Assembly (NCBI RefSeq): GCF_900184965.1
Contig: NZ_FXYA01000001.1
Coordinates: 12,155-47,697 of the forward strand
Direction of reading: 5' to 3'
DNA: 35,543 nt
Origin: Akkermansia muciniphila
Lineage (GTDB): Bacteria > Verrucomicrobiota > Verrucomicrobiia > Verrucomicrobiales > Akkermansiaceae
Shown here: one piece after another, positions 26,328 to 34,044 of the stretch
Layout of the letters: every line of letters begins with the position of its first letter
Numbering within the stretch: position 1 is the first letter of the stretch
The notes under the pieces: model-generated
Database searches by the model: none
Told to the model about the DNA's origin: nothing
The model's input: the letters and a program-made list of their open reading frames with translations, nothing else
Position numbers and translations under genes: made by a program

Positions 26328-27581
26328 ATGAATAACCGTTTAACATCGTTTATCATCCGCAGATTTCTACCATTTCTTCGATATGAATATCTCAGGGAAT
26401 TGGAAGCGTACCTCAGAAAAGAGGTAACCAATTTCCCAACAGTAATTCCTCCTGAACCTTTTTCCGACCGCCAACAGCTGGAGGCATACCGCAGGGCTCT
26501 CGGGCAAACTATTATTTCCGGCATTTGTTACCGGATGTACGGCCTTAAAAAGGAGACGGACAGGATTTACCGTATTTTCCACCTTTTGCAAACGTGCAGT
26601 TCCGGTGAAGCTACTGCGGATTTGCGGGAATACGCCGAATCGTTGGGCGTTTCCGTCAACAGAGATTTTTCCAATGGAATTGAACTCGCCGTTCTGCATT
26701 TTCTGGACGGCAATATCAGCTTGCTCAGGCAGATTGAGGAATTGCATTCCATTAAAAAGAGGAAATCGTATCGTATTCTTCCCCCCATGAAAGATGCGCT
26801 TCCTTTCCCCATGATTACGGAGAAAGAAAGGGAGAAGGAAAAAGAAGGCTGCCGTCAATATCTGTCCCGAATTTTGTCACAGAAGGGGATGACTGACGTA
26901 TGCGTTATCAGCTGTGACCGGATTTCCTCTGATTACTGGTTTACCATCAAACGGGGGCATTATCAGGAAACCGTTGATGAGGTTGACACGTCGGCCAAAG
27001 AGATAATCAGCAGCATACGTACTCCCGGGAATACGGACATTGTCATCTACAGGGGGAGTTCGAAATGCCTGTACATCAATTTACAGGTCAGCGCCAGAAT
27101 CCAATGGATGATGCGGGCCTATGCCGTCATTGCTGGTCGCATGCTGTTCGGCTCGGATATTTGGGAATTAAGGAACCGCTACACCCTGAGCGTATTTAAT
27201 AAGAAGCCCATCGCCGACATTGAGGTGTTCAATAATATTCCGGGTCTGCGAAGGGTTGCTGTTTATAAGCTTGTCATGTCCAGGCCTCTCCATGCAAGGA
27301 AGAGGACGGAGAAAGAGGTGTTGATGAGGGGATTTACAGGCACTTACAAAAGCCTTTCCGAGCTTGGCGATGAAGACGGCCCCCTGATTGTCGTCCCCAG
27401 CGGGTTCCATGTGGACAAAGCGTTTTTTTATTTTGAGTTTGAAGAAGGAGACCCGAAAACCGTTTCTTTGACTCCCGATTCCAATGGCCTGGAATTGGAA
27501 AGCGAGCAATACACGCTCATTGATATGTATTTTGAACAGGCTGGTTTTGACCAGTTGTACAATAGGATTCATGGAGCTTAA
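26328..27581 (+). CDS. Protein of unknown function, gene A of a two-gene unit
   Basis: This 417-aa protein is unknown to me. It has a basic N-terminus (NNRLTSFIIRRFLPFLRYEY), a helical first third, a charged stretch (EKEREKEKEGCRQ) around residue 165, and a mixed second half with several beta-like segments. I see no membrane helix, signal peptide, Walker motif or nuclease motif. Base composition is visibly more A+T-rich than the housekeeping genes, a hint of transfer. It is divergent from the lysis cassette, and its stop overlaps the start of gene B by 11 bp (ATGGAGCTTAA), so the pair is translationally coupled. Confidence 0.7.
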   Translation: MNNRLTSFIIRRFLPFLRYEYLRELEAYLRKEVTNFPTVIPPEPFSDRQQLEAYRRALGQTIISGICYRMYGLKKETDRIYRIFHLLQTCSSGEATADLREYAESLGVSVNRDFSNGIELAVLHFLDGNISLLRQIEELHSIKKRKSYRILPPMKDALPFPMITEKEREKEKEGCRQYLSRILSQKGMTDVCVISCDRISSDYWFTIKRGHYQETVDEVDTSAKEIISSIRTPGNTDIVIYRGSSKCLYINLQVSARIQWMMRAYAVIAGRMLFGSDIWELRNRYTLSVFNKKPIADIEVFNNIPGLRRVAVYKLVMSRPLHARKRTEKEVLMRGFTGTYKSLSELGDEDGPLIVVPSGFHVDKAFFYFEFEEGDPKTVSLTPDSNGLELESEQYTLIDMYFEQAGFDQLYNRIHGA

Positions 27582-28761
27582 TTACGGCAATATCCTCAAT
27601 ATCATTATTGAAAGTGAGAGCCTGGAGTCTCCCGATTGGATATGGAAAGCCAGGGTGGGAGGGGATTTTTATCCGGGGCACTGGGTATGCGGCTGTAAAC
27701 TTGCCGGAATATCCGGTGACTATTACAACCCCGACGATATCGGCAATCCTTTGAAAGTGGTGGCTCTGCCTCCGGAAGAAGAGCCTTTTTACGAGTACGG
27801 AGGGCACCCCGGGGAAGAAGACCGCAGGCGTTTTTATGTATTGAAGGAACCCTGCTGCCGGGAGCCTGTTGAGAGGAGCGAGCTTTTCGTGCATGCCCTG
27901 GTGTTCAGGAAGATTGCTTTGAATATTGCCCGTTCCTGCGGAAAGACGGAGAGGGAAATCAGCGGAACGGAGCTGATTCCGGAGTGCCTGATCAGGCTTT
28001 TTGATTTTCCCGTAACCGCCTATTTTGCTTTTGCTTTTGATGAGCGGCTGGTTTCCAGATGCCTGCGCGTCATCCGGCAGGCACAGCCGGAAAGGCCCTT
28101 TCTTCTCTTGGTGATGGGGAAGCGTTGGCGGACTGCCGCCATGGAGGCTGCAATTGTTGAGAAGTACAAAGGCATCGTTGTTTCCATTCCCGACGTCATG
28201 GTGACGACGAAAGATGGATTTGCCTGGGCATACGGCTATTCCTGGGAGTGGCTCAGGCAGGGCATGCCTGTGCATGCGCGCACGGGGGAAAGCCTTCCAA
28301 CCGGCGCCATGTGGGAGGATCTGTGGATTTCTGTGACCGATGAGCGGGAAATAGTCTTTTCCTGTTCACGGGGCGGTGGAGAAGTGAAGGAATTCATGAG
28401 GTTTTCCTATCGGGAGGAAAAACGTTTTTTCAGCAGGCAACGGGCGGCGGCGGGCCAGGATTCCACGAAGCCGGCTTATAAGATGCTGTTTTTGTACGTA
28501 ATGAATCCGGATAAAGCCTGTTTGGACAAGGAACTTCTAAAAAGGGCTGGGATAGGGAATGAGGCGGAAGCCAGGTCGGATTTGAGAAAAGTTCTTGTGG
28601 AAAGACTACCCCAGCTGGCGGAAAGGGATCCGTTTACAAAGAAAAGGGAGAAGTCAAGGCAGGGTATGTACCGCCGGTTCCAGGTAGTTCCCTGTAAATC
28701 TTATATCCGTCCTTTGGAACTGATGCTTTCGCTTGAAAGGAAGCAGGAAAGGCACAGGTAG
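27571..28761 (+). CDS. Protein of unknown function, gene B of a two-gene unit
   Basis: The 396-aa product is also unknown to me. It is rich in Trp, Tyr and Cys in the first quarter (WIWKARVGG, HWVCGCKL), and has a middle alpha/beta-looking segment (PFLLLVMGKRWRTAAMEAAI). A basic C-terminal part (LLKRAGIGNEAEARSDLRKV...) could be a winged-helix DNA-binding domain, but this is only a look-alike. No membrane segment or signal peptide. ATG 27571 overlaps the end of gene A; upstream in-frame ATGs are inside gene A. A strong hairpin follows at 28792. Position between the lysis cassette and the sigma-like gene suggests accessory DNA such as a defence or phage-derived unit. Confidence 0.7.
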   Translation: MELNYGNILNIIIESESLESPDWIWKARVGGDFYPGHWVCGCKLAGISGDYYNPDDIGNPLKVVALPPEEEPFYEYGGHPGEEDRRRFYVLKEPCCREPVERSELFVHALVFRKIALNIARSCGKTEREISGTELIPECLIRLFDFPVTAYFAFAFDERLVSRCLRVIRQAQPERPFLLLVMGKRWRTAAMEAAIVEKYKGIVVSIPDVMVTTKDGFAWAYGYSWEWLRQGMPVHARTGESLPTGAMWEDLWISVTDEREIVFSCSRGGGEVKEFMRFSYREEKRFFSRQRAAAGQDSTKPAYKMLFLYVMNPDKACLDKELLKRAGIGNEAEARSDLRKVLVERLPQLAERDPFTKKREKSRQGMYRRFQVVPCKSYIRPLELMLSLERKQERHR

Positions 28762-28791
28762 GAGGGCAAGCCGTTATAAACCCTCCCCATA

Positions 28792-28838
28792 AGTGGCTAG
28801 CTGGATGAGCTTATTCGTCCAGCTAGCCGCTTTATTTT
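28792..28838 (+). terminator. Hairpin terminator after the unknown two-gene unit
   Basis: A 14-bp stem with one G-T pair (28792-28805 with 28818-28831), 12-nt loop, followed by TTATTTT. The left arm contains GCTAGCTGGAT, which recurs at 28893-28903. Confidence 0.8.
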
Positions 28839-28892
28839 GGTAAATATATGAATTTCAAATAATAATGATGATGAAGATGTAGGGCGTTTTTC

Positions 28893-28903
28893 GCTAGCTG
28901 GAT
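28893..28903 (+). repeat. Second copy of the GCTAGCTGGAT motif
   Basis: GCTAGCTGGAT also occurs in the hairpin at 28795-28805. This copy lies 24 bp before the sigma-like start and could be an operator, a half-site of an old junction, or chance. Confidence 0.3.
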
Positions 28904-28926
28904 AAGTCCGCACAGGGTTGGTGAAT

Positions 28927-29520
28927 ATGCACGAAAAGCAATCACAACCATTGTCGGAAACCGTGGAAAACCACGCCTTATACCTCGTTCAGCGCCTCCG
29001 AACAAAAGCAGAATCCATCGGGTTTCAGATATCTGAGGAAGAATATCTGGATGTCCTCCAACGGTTCAGAATCCGGTGCTGGGAAATTTGCCGCCGTTAC
29101 CGGAAAAGCGGAGGCGCGGGCATGAAAACATACCTGGGCAATGTAACCATTTTTGAGCCGGAACGCTATTTGCGCGAGAGGAACCGGAAGAAGAGGCTGC
29201 TGTTGCGGGAAGCCCGTCCGCTTGAATATGAAGATGGCCGGGAAATTGACGCTGACGGGCATTCGGACTTCCTTTCCGGTCTGATGTTCCGGGAAGACTT
29301 CGAGCGGGAAATGGAATCCCTGGAGCCGCAGGAAAGGGAGCTGGTTGAGGCATTGATTGACGCTGAAGGAAATTTGTCACGGGCAGCCAGAAGCATTCAT
29401 CTGGAGGAAAGCAGGGCGCGCCGCCTCAGGAAACGGCTCCGGGAAGAAAAATTCACTTTTTTAAGAAATGGGCGGCGAATTTCCGGAAACGCGGCAAGCA
29501 ATCATTGTGAAGGCAGATGA
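28927..29520 (+). CDS. Sigma-70-like phage-type regulator
   Basis: The 197-aa protein has a region-2-like N-terminal helical half (DVLQRFRIRCWEICRRY, then TYLGNVTIFEPERYLRE, recalling the TYL and R-rich core helices of region 2) and a region-4-like helix-turn-helix after SLEPQERELVEAL (GNLSRAARSIHLEESRARRL). Such small sigma-like proteins are common on phages and mobile elements. ATG 28927 (MHEKQSQ) is preferred to TTG 28918. Most of the gene is the intact member of the 525-bp inverted repeat whose truncated partner is at 1596-2094. It leads a same-strand series ending in the RHS-like gene, which makes it a candidate activator of that unit. Confidence 0.72.
   Translation: MHEKQSQPLSETVENHALYLVQRLRTKAESIGFQISEEEYLDVLQRFRIRCWEICRRYRKSGGAGMKTYLGNVTIFEPERYLRERNRKKRLLLREARPLEYEDGREIDADGHSDFLSGLMFREDFEREMESLEPQERELVEALIDAEGNLSRAARSIHLEESRARRLRKRLREEKFTFLRNGRRISGNAASNHCEGR
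28989..29513 (+). repeat. Inverted repeat arm, right (pairs with 1570-2094)
   Basis: 525 bp, the reverse complement of 1570-2094 without indels and with very few substitutions; the ends are sharp. It covers most of the sigma-like gene. Confidence 0.9.
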
Positions 29521-29616
29521 ACGTTCTTTCTTTTCTGGTGCATGCCCTGTCCGGGACAGCTCCGTGAAGATCCGTTTATTCACTTTATCAAGAACCATAA
29601 GCATTTGAAAAACAAA

Positions 29617-30345
29617 ATGATGAATACAACAAAAACATGCGGGAATTCCAGTTCCCGGCCTCAGCGTTCGGAAAGTTCCCTTTCCTGGCCCGTGGCAGAT
29701 GCCGCGGCAGGCCCCTCCCATAACCCCCTGCTTCCTGTAGGCACGATTACCGGAGATATCAGGAACAACGACATTGTTTTTCCCCGCCTGAACATTGTTC
29801 AAAGCGTAGGCGCTCTTTCCGGGATATTTTCCCCCGGCAGCATCATCCTCAACAGGGAAGTCGTGCTTTCCGACGGAAGCGTCCCACTGGAGCTTTCCGT
29901 GCTTTCCGCGCGCAAGCAGTTTATTGAAAAACTTCCCTTTGATTCCGTGGAGAAGCCTGCCGTTTTCAATTCTCTGGAAGAGGTAAAAGCCTCCGGAGGC
30001 ACGGTCGGCAGAGATCCGGGAAACCGGCCTTCTTTCACTCCCATCCTGCATGTGCAGGCGCTTTTCAAGGCGCCGGAGGGCGTGGATTATCCCTTTCCCC
30101 TGGAGTACGAAGGAGAGGCTTTCGGGCTGGCCGCCTGGTCCCTGCGCGGCATGGCTTATTACCTTGCGGGGCGCGACATCCTCACGGCTTCCAGATTTGC
30201 CCTGAAGAATGAATTGTTCGCCGGCAAGTGGAAGCTGACTACCAGGCTCAGGAGACTGGAACATAATGGCATTTTCATTCCCGCGCTGCGCAGTGCGGGC
30301 CGCAGTACACCGGAATTCTCCTCCTTCATCAGGAGCATCGGTTAA
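29617..30345 (+). CDS. Phage-like protein of unknown function
   Basis: The 242-aa protein is rich in Ser/Asn at the N-terminus, then has [16 protein letters not shown] followed by [14 protein letters not shown]. This pattern of PRL.LVQ and a later PG-ILN segment resembles a group of phage proteins linked to single-stranded-DNA binding or recombination, but the match is from memory and loose. The C-terminal half has [17 protein letters not shown] and a basic end. No signal peptide or membrane helix. ATG 29617 (MMNTTKT) is chosen; an upstream in-frame ATG at 29542 gives a less likely N-terminus. It lies between the sigma-like gene and the glycosyltransferases. Confidence 0.6.
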   Translation: MMNTTKTCGNSSSRPQRSESSLSWPVADAAAGPSHNPLLPVGTITGDIRNNDIVFPRLNIVQSVGALSGIFSPGSIILNREVVLSDGSVPLELSVLSARKQFIEKLPFDSVEKPAVFNSLEEVKASGGTVGRDPGNRPSFTPILHVQALFKAPEGVDYPFPLEYEGEAFGLAAWSLRGMAYYLAGRDILTASRFALKNELFAGKWKLTTRLRRLEHNGIFIPALRSAGRSTPEFSSFIRSIG

Positions 30346-30380
30346 ATTTTACTCACCCTCCGCAACGAAGAGCAGCGCTC

Positions 30381-31424
30381 ATGAGCAGTCCAATCAAGAG
30401 ATTATTCGTCAACGGGTTCCCGAGCCTCTACGGAGGAGCGGGAACGGAACTTCACCACCAGATCATTGTCTGGCGCAAGATGGGCGTGGAAGTCCATCTC
30501 ATTCCCTCCTGGGATTACCACGGGGAGCCTCTTTACAACGAGATGGTTTCCTTGGGCGTCATCATGCACGCCCCCGCGGACTGGTCGGCCGTCCAACCCG
30601 GCGACCCCGTGCTCGGTTTCTGCAATGCTGGCTTCCTCAACGCCTTGCCGGAAATACGCAGGCATACGAAACGCACAGTTTTCATCAACTGCATGACGTG
30701 GCTTTTCCCCAGGGAAAAGGAGGCCATGCAAAAGGGGGAAATCGCCATGTTCCTCTATCAGAATGAAGCCGTCCGCCAGGAAGCCATGCCCGTGCTGCGC
30801 AAGCTCAACGGCGACCCGCAAGTGCAGTTCCTGACCTTCAGGCCCTATTTCCATGCGGAATCCTTTCCCTTTATCCGGGAACGCGATGAGGATTTCTTCG
30901 GCTGCGGGCGCATCTCCCGCCAGGATGCCGACAAGTTCGCGGCCAACACCCTGCATATCTACGGCGCATTCGTATCCCCCGTGCAGAAGCGCGGCCTTTT
31001 CCTCGGTTTTGACAAGAGGAGCGAAGCCAAGATAGGCCGGCCCTTCGACTGGATTCGGATTGCCCGCAATCAAAGGGAAGTTTCCCAGCAGGATTTTTAC
31101 AGGCACAGCCGGATCATCCTCCAGCCGACGGATACGACGGAGAACTGGCCCCGCATCGGCTTTGAGGCGATGGCCAGCGGCAGCGTGCTCATTGTGGACA
31201 ACCGGGGCGGGTGGCGGCAGATGGTGGAGCACGGCAAAACAGGATGGCTGTGCGGCAACGAAAGGGATTTCATCTACTACGCTTCCAAAATGGCCTGTGA
31301 ACCGAATCTTCGCGACGACATGGCGGAGGCGGCCCGGGCGCGCGGCCTGGAGCTGGGCGGGCTGGATGTTTCCCTGGAGAGCTGGAAGGAAGTGCTGGAG
31401 GCGATGGCAAGACTCCCGGAATGA
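30381..31424 (+). CDS. GT4-like glycosyltransferase
   Basis: The 347-aa protein resembles GT-B fold glycosyltransferases of family 4: an N-terminal GGAGTELHHQIIVWRKMG segment, and in the C-terminal half PTDTTENWPRIGFEAMASGSV followed by DNRGGWRQMVEHGKTGWL, the usual donor-nucleotide site region with Glu in GFEAMA. Donor and acceptor cannot be told. No membrane segment. It begins 35 bp after the phage-like gene and its stop overlaps the next start (ATGA), so it is in one operon with the GT11-like gene. Confidence 0.82.
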   Translation: MSSPIKRLFVNGFPSLYGGAGTELHHQIIVWRKMGVEVHLIPSWDYHGEPLYNEMVSLGVIMHAPADWSAVQPGDPVLGFCNAGFLNALPEIRRHTKRTVFINCMTWLFPREKEAMQKGEIAMFLYQNEAVRQEAMPVLRKLNGDPQVQFLTFRPYFHAESFPFIRERDEDFFGCGRISRQDADKFAANTLHIYGAFVSPVQKRGLFLGFDKRSEAKIGRPFDWIRIARNQREVSQQDFYRHSRIILQPTDTTENWPRIGFEAMASGSVLIVDNRGGWRQMVEHGKTGWLCGNERDFIYYASKMACEPNLRDDMAEAARARGLELGGLDVSLESWKEVLEAMARLPE

Positions 31425-32206
31425 ACATGGAACGGAAAACCGGCCTTATGAATAAAAAATATGTTTCCCCGTGTTTCCTGCCCGGCATGCGGCTGGGCAA
31501 CATCATGTTCACGCTGGCGGCCGCCTGTGCCCACGCCCGTACCGTAGGGGTGGAGTGCCGGGTGCCCTGGGCTTACAATGACGCTTCCCTGATGCTGCGC
31601 TCCCGGCTCGGCGGCTGGGTGCTCCCTTCTACGCCGTGCGGCACTAATGAACCTCCATCCTGGCAGGAACCTTCCTTTTCCTATTGTCCGGTTCCCTCCC
31701 GCATCCGGACGGGCGGGCTTCGCGGCTACTTCCAGAGCGCGCGGTATTTTGAAGGGCAGGAAGCGTTCATCCGGGCGCTTTTCGCGCCTCTCACCGCGGA
31801 GAAGGAGCCCGGCGCCGTTGGCATTCACATCCGGCTTGGGGACTACAGGCGCCTCCGTGACAAGCACCGCATTCTGGACCCTGGTTTCCTGCGGAGGGCC
31901 GCAGGGCATTTATCATCCGGGAAGAACCGTCTGGTGCTGTTCAGCGATGAGCCGGACGAGGCGGCGGAGATGCTTGCGCGCGTGCCGGCATTCGGACGCT
32001 TTGCGCTGGAAATCGACCGCGGCGCTCCGTGCGAATCCCTCCGCCGCATGACGGCGATGGAGGAACTCGTCATGTCGTGTTCTTCCTTTTCCTGGTGGGG
32101 CGCGTGGCTGGGAAATACCCGGAAGGTCATCGTTCCGCGCGACTGGTTTGTCGGCGGTGTGGAAGACTACCGGGATATTTACCTGCCCCATTGGGTAACA
32201 CTGTAA
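31421..32206 (+). CDS. GT11-like alpha-1,2-fucosyltransferase
   Basis: GT11 enzymes move fucose from GDP-fucose to galactose in alpha-1,2 linkage. The 261-aa protein shows the GT11 motifs: MRLGNIMFTLAAA near the start, GIHIRLGDYRRL with His136 and Arg138 at the donor site, and ELVMSCSSFSWWGAWLG near the C-terminus. It is a little shorter than typical members (about 280-300 aa). The start at 31421 overlaps the previous stop by 4 bp; Met at 31427 is possible. Making fucosylated glycans would let a mucin dweller mimic host H-type antigens, but that is inference. Confidence 0.85.
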   Translation: MNMERKTGLMNKKYVSPCFLPGMRLGNIMFTLAAACAHARTVGVECRVPWAYNDASLMLRSRLGGWVLPSTPCGTNEPPSWQEPSFSYCPVPSRIRTGGLRGYFQSARYFEGQEAFIRALFAPLTAEKEPGAVGIHIRLGDYRRLRDKHRILDPGFLRRAAGHLSSGKNRLVLFSDEPDEAAEMLARVPAFGRFALEIDRGAPCESLRRMTAMEELVMSCSSFSWWGAWLGNTRKVIVPRDWFVGGVEDYRDIYLPHWVTL

Positions 32207-32235
32207 TTCCGCCACGAACCCATACCCGTAAAACA

Positions 32236-33924
32236 ATGAATACGAGAACCGTTACAAGCCTCTGGGTGGGCGGGGAACTTCCCCTGATGTCCGTTCTGTG
32301 CATCAAATCGTTCCTGGACCATGGCCATGCTTTCCAGCTTTTCACCTACCGGAATTACGACAATATTCCCGCGGGAACGCTTGTGCGCGATGCGCGGGAT
32401 ATTCTCCCGGAGGAGGCGATTTTCCATGATTCCCACAATAGCCTGGCGCCGTTTTCCGATTGGTTCCGCATGAAATTCCTTTCACAGGAAGGCGGCTTCT
32501 GGGTGGATATGGACGTCATCTGCCTGGGTGATGAACTTCCTGCCTCTCCTCTCTGGTTCTGCAGGGAGTGGGCGGAGGTGGTGGCCGTAGGCGCCATGGC
32601 CTTTCCTCCCGGTCATTCCGTTCCCGCAACCCTGTGCCGCCTTGCTGAGGATCCGGCGCTCCGCGTCCCCTGGGACTCTCCGGAAGAAGTCCGGGCCAAG
32701 GAGGAACTGCTCCGCCGTGTGCCGGATGTCGCCGATCGCCGGCGCCAGGTGCCATGGGGATTTTGCGGCCCCACCGGGATGACGCGCGCGTTGCGCCACT
32801 GCGGCCTGTTTGACCGGGCCGCTCCGTCTTCCCACATGTATCCGGTCCCCTGGACGAGATGGCGCGACTGCTACAACGGCAGCATACGCCTTGCCGGGCC
32901 GGAATTGTCCAATGCCTGGTGCGTCCACCTCTGGGGAGAGATGGCCAGGCGGGAGCCGGACGCCTGGGAAAATATGAGCCGCAACAGCATGGCAGGCGAG
33001 CTGCTGGACAGGCATCTGCCGGGCCACGCCTGGAAGCCTGCCCCCGGGCCGCGTAAAAAAGTGAATATCCTGGTGGGCATCTGCAGCTGCACAGGCGCGG
33101 CGAACCGCCGCAAGGCGTGCCGGGAGACCTGGCTTTCCCATCCTCAGGAGGGTGTGGAATGCAGATTTTTCCTGGGGCGGCGCACTCCTTTGCCCAATGA
33201 GCCCGATGTAGTGGCCCTTTGGGTGGAGGACGATTACAGGCACCTGCCCGCCAAGGGGCTTGCCTTTTATCAATATGCCCTGGAACATTATGACTTTGAC
33301 TGGCTTTTCAAGTGCGACGACGATACCTGGCTGGCGCTTGACCGCCTGGAAAGCCTCTGCGACGGCCGCTATGACCTTGTGGGCGACATGTCCCTGGCGG
33401 ACAGGGGGGTCCCCAGCGGCGGAGCGGGCTACCTGATGAGCCGGGCGCTTGTGGAGGGCATTGTGGCGCACGGCAGCCGGGTTCCCGCCGTCGGGGCGGA
33501 GGACGTCATCTTCGGCCGGCTGGCGCGGGAACTGGGCGCGCGCGTCCATGCCACGCCGCGCCTCTTCCTCAGCCATGCTCCGGCGCCCCACCGCCTGAAT
33601 GACCAGGTGAGCGCCCATTGGTGCTCTCCGGGCAGGATGCACGGCATTGAGGCCCTTTTCCATGATGAGCCGGTGGCCGTTTATGACGCCGTGCATCCCC
33701 ATTGGAGGGACGAACTCCTGTTTTTTGCCCGGGGCCGTTTCATGCGCGGCGCCGGCGGCTGCGCCGGGCGCTACGTCCTGCAGGACGGGCTTCTCACGCT
33801 GTTCTGGGATGACTGGGCGCCGGAAGCTCTGGAAAAAAACGGCAGCGGATTTTCCCGCGGTCCGTTCTTCCTGACCCCTGCCGCCGGCAGCCGGCAGCTT
33901 CCTTTTCCGGAGTCCGTGTCCTGA
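32236..33924 (+). CDS. Two-domain glycosyltransferase, GT32-like plus GT31-like
   Basis: The 562-aa protein joins two transferase domains. Residues 1-270 look like the DXD sugar-transferase group (GT32/capsular type), with FSDWFRMKFLSQEGGFWVD and DMD at residues 91-93. From about residue 275 a second domain begins (KKVNILVGICSCTGAANRR) that resembles GT31 beta-1,3-galactosyltransferases/fringe: DWLFKCDDDTW with Asp361-363, GGAGYLMSRALV, and GAEDVIFGRLARELG with Glu422-Asp423. GT31 is mostly eukaryotic, so this is notable in a mucosal bacterium. ATG 32236 follows the GT11 stop by 29 bp. It is the last glycosyltransferase before the RHS-like gene. Confidence 0.8.
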   Translation: MNTRTVTSLWVGGELPLMSVLCIKSFLDHGHAFQLFTYRNYDNIPAGTLVRDARDILPEEAIFHDSHNSLAPFSDWFRMKFLSQEGGFWVDMDVICLGDELPASPLWFCREWAEVVAVGAMAFPPGHSVPATLCRLAEDPALRVPWDSPEEVRAKEELLRRVPDVADRRRQVPWGFCGPTGMTRALRHCGLFDRAAPSSHMYPVPWTRWRDCYNGSIRLAGPELSNAWCVHLWGEMARREPDAWENMSRNSMAGELLDRHLPGHAWKPAPGPRKKVNILVGICSCTGAANRRKACRETWLSHPQEGVECRFFLGRRTPLPNEPDVVALWVEDDYRHLPAKGLAFYQYALEHYDFDWLFKCDDDTWLALDRLESLCDGRYDLVGDMSLADRGVPSGGAGYLMSRALVEGIVAHGSRVPAVGAEDVIFGRLARELGARVHATPRLFLSHAPAPHRLNDQVSAHWCSPGRMHGIEALFHDEPVAVYDAVHPHWRDELLFFARGRFMRGAGGCAGRYVLQDGLLTLFWDDWAPEALEKNGSGFSRGPFFLTPAAGSRQLPFPESVS

Positions 33925-34003
33925 CGGGCATGGCCTCCATTCCCTGTTCTTCCCATCCGTCCGCCGTGGTGCGGCACGGGGAAGGAAGATGAACCAATCC
34001 AAT

Positions 34004-34020
34004 CGGCGCCTTTCGCGCCG
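34004..34020 (+). other. Short hairpin upstream of the right RHS-like gene
   Basis: CGGCGC-CTTTC-GCGCCG forms a 6-bp perfect stem 25 bp before the RHS-like ATG. There is no T-run, so it may be a leader hairpin rather than a terminator. The left copy lacks it. Confidence 0.35.
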
Positions 34021-34044
34021 CAATAAAACAACAATCATCACACA

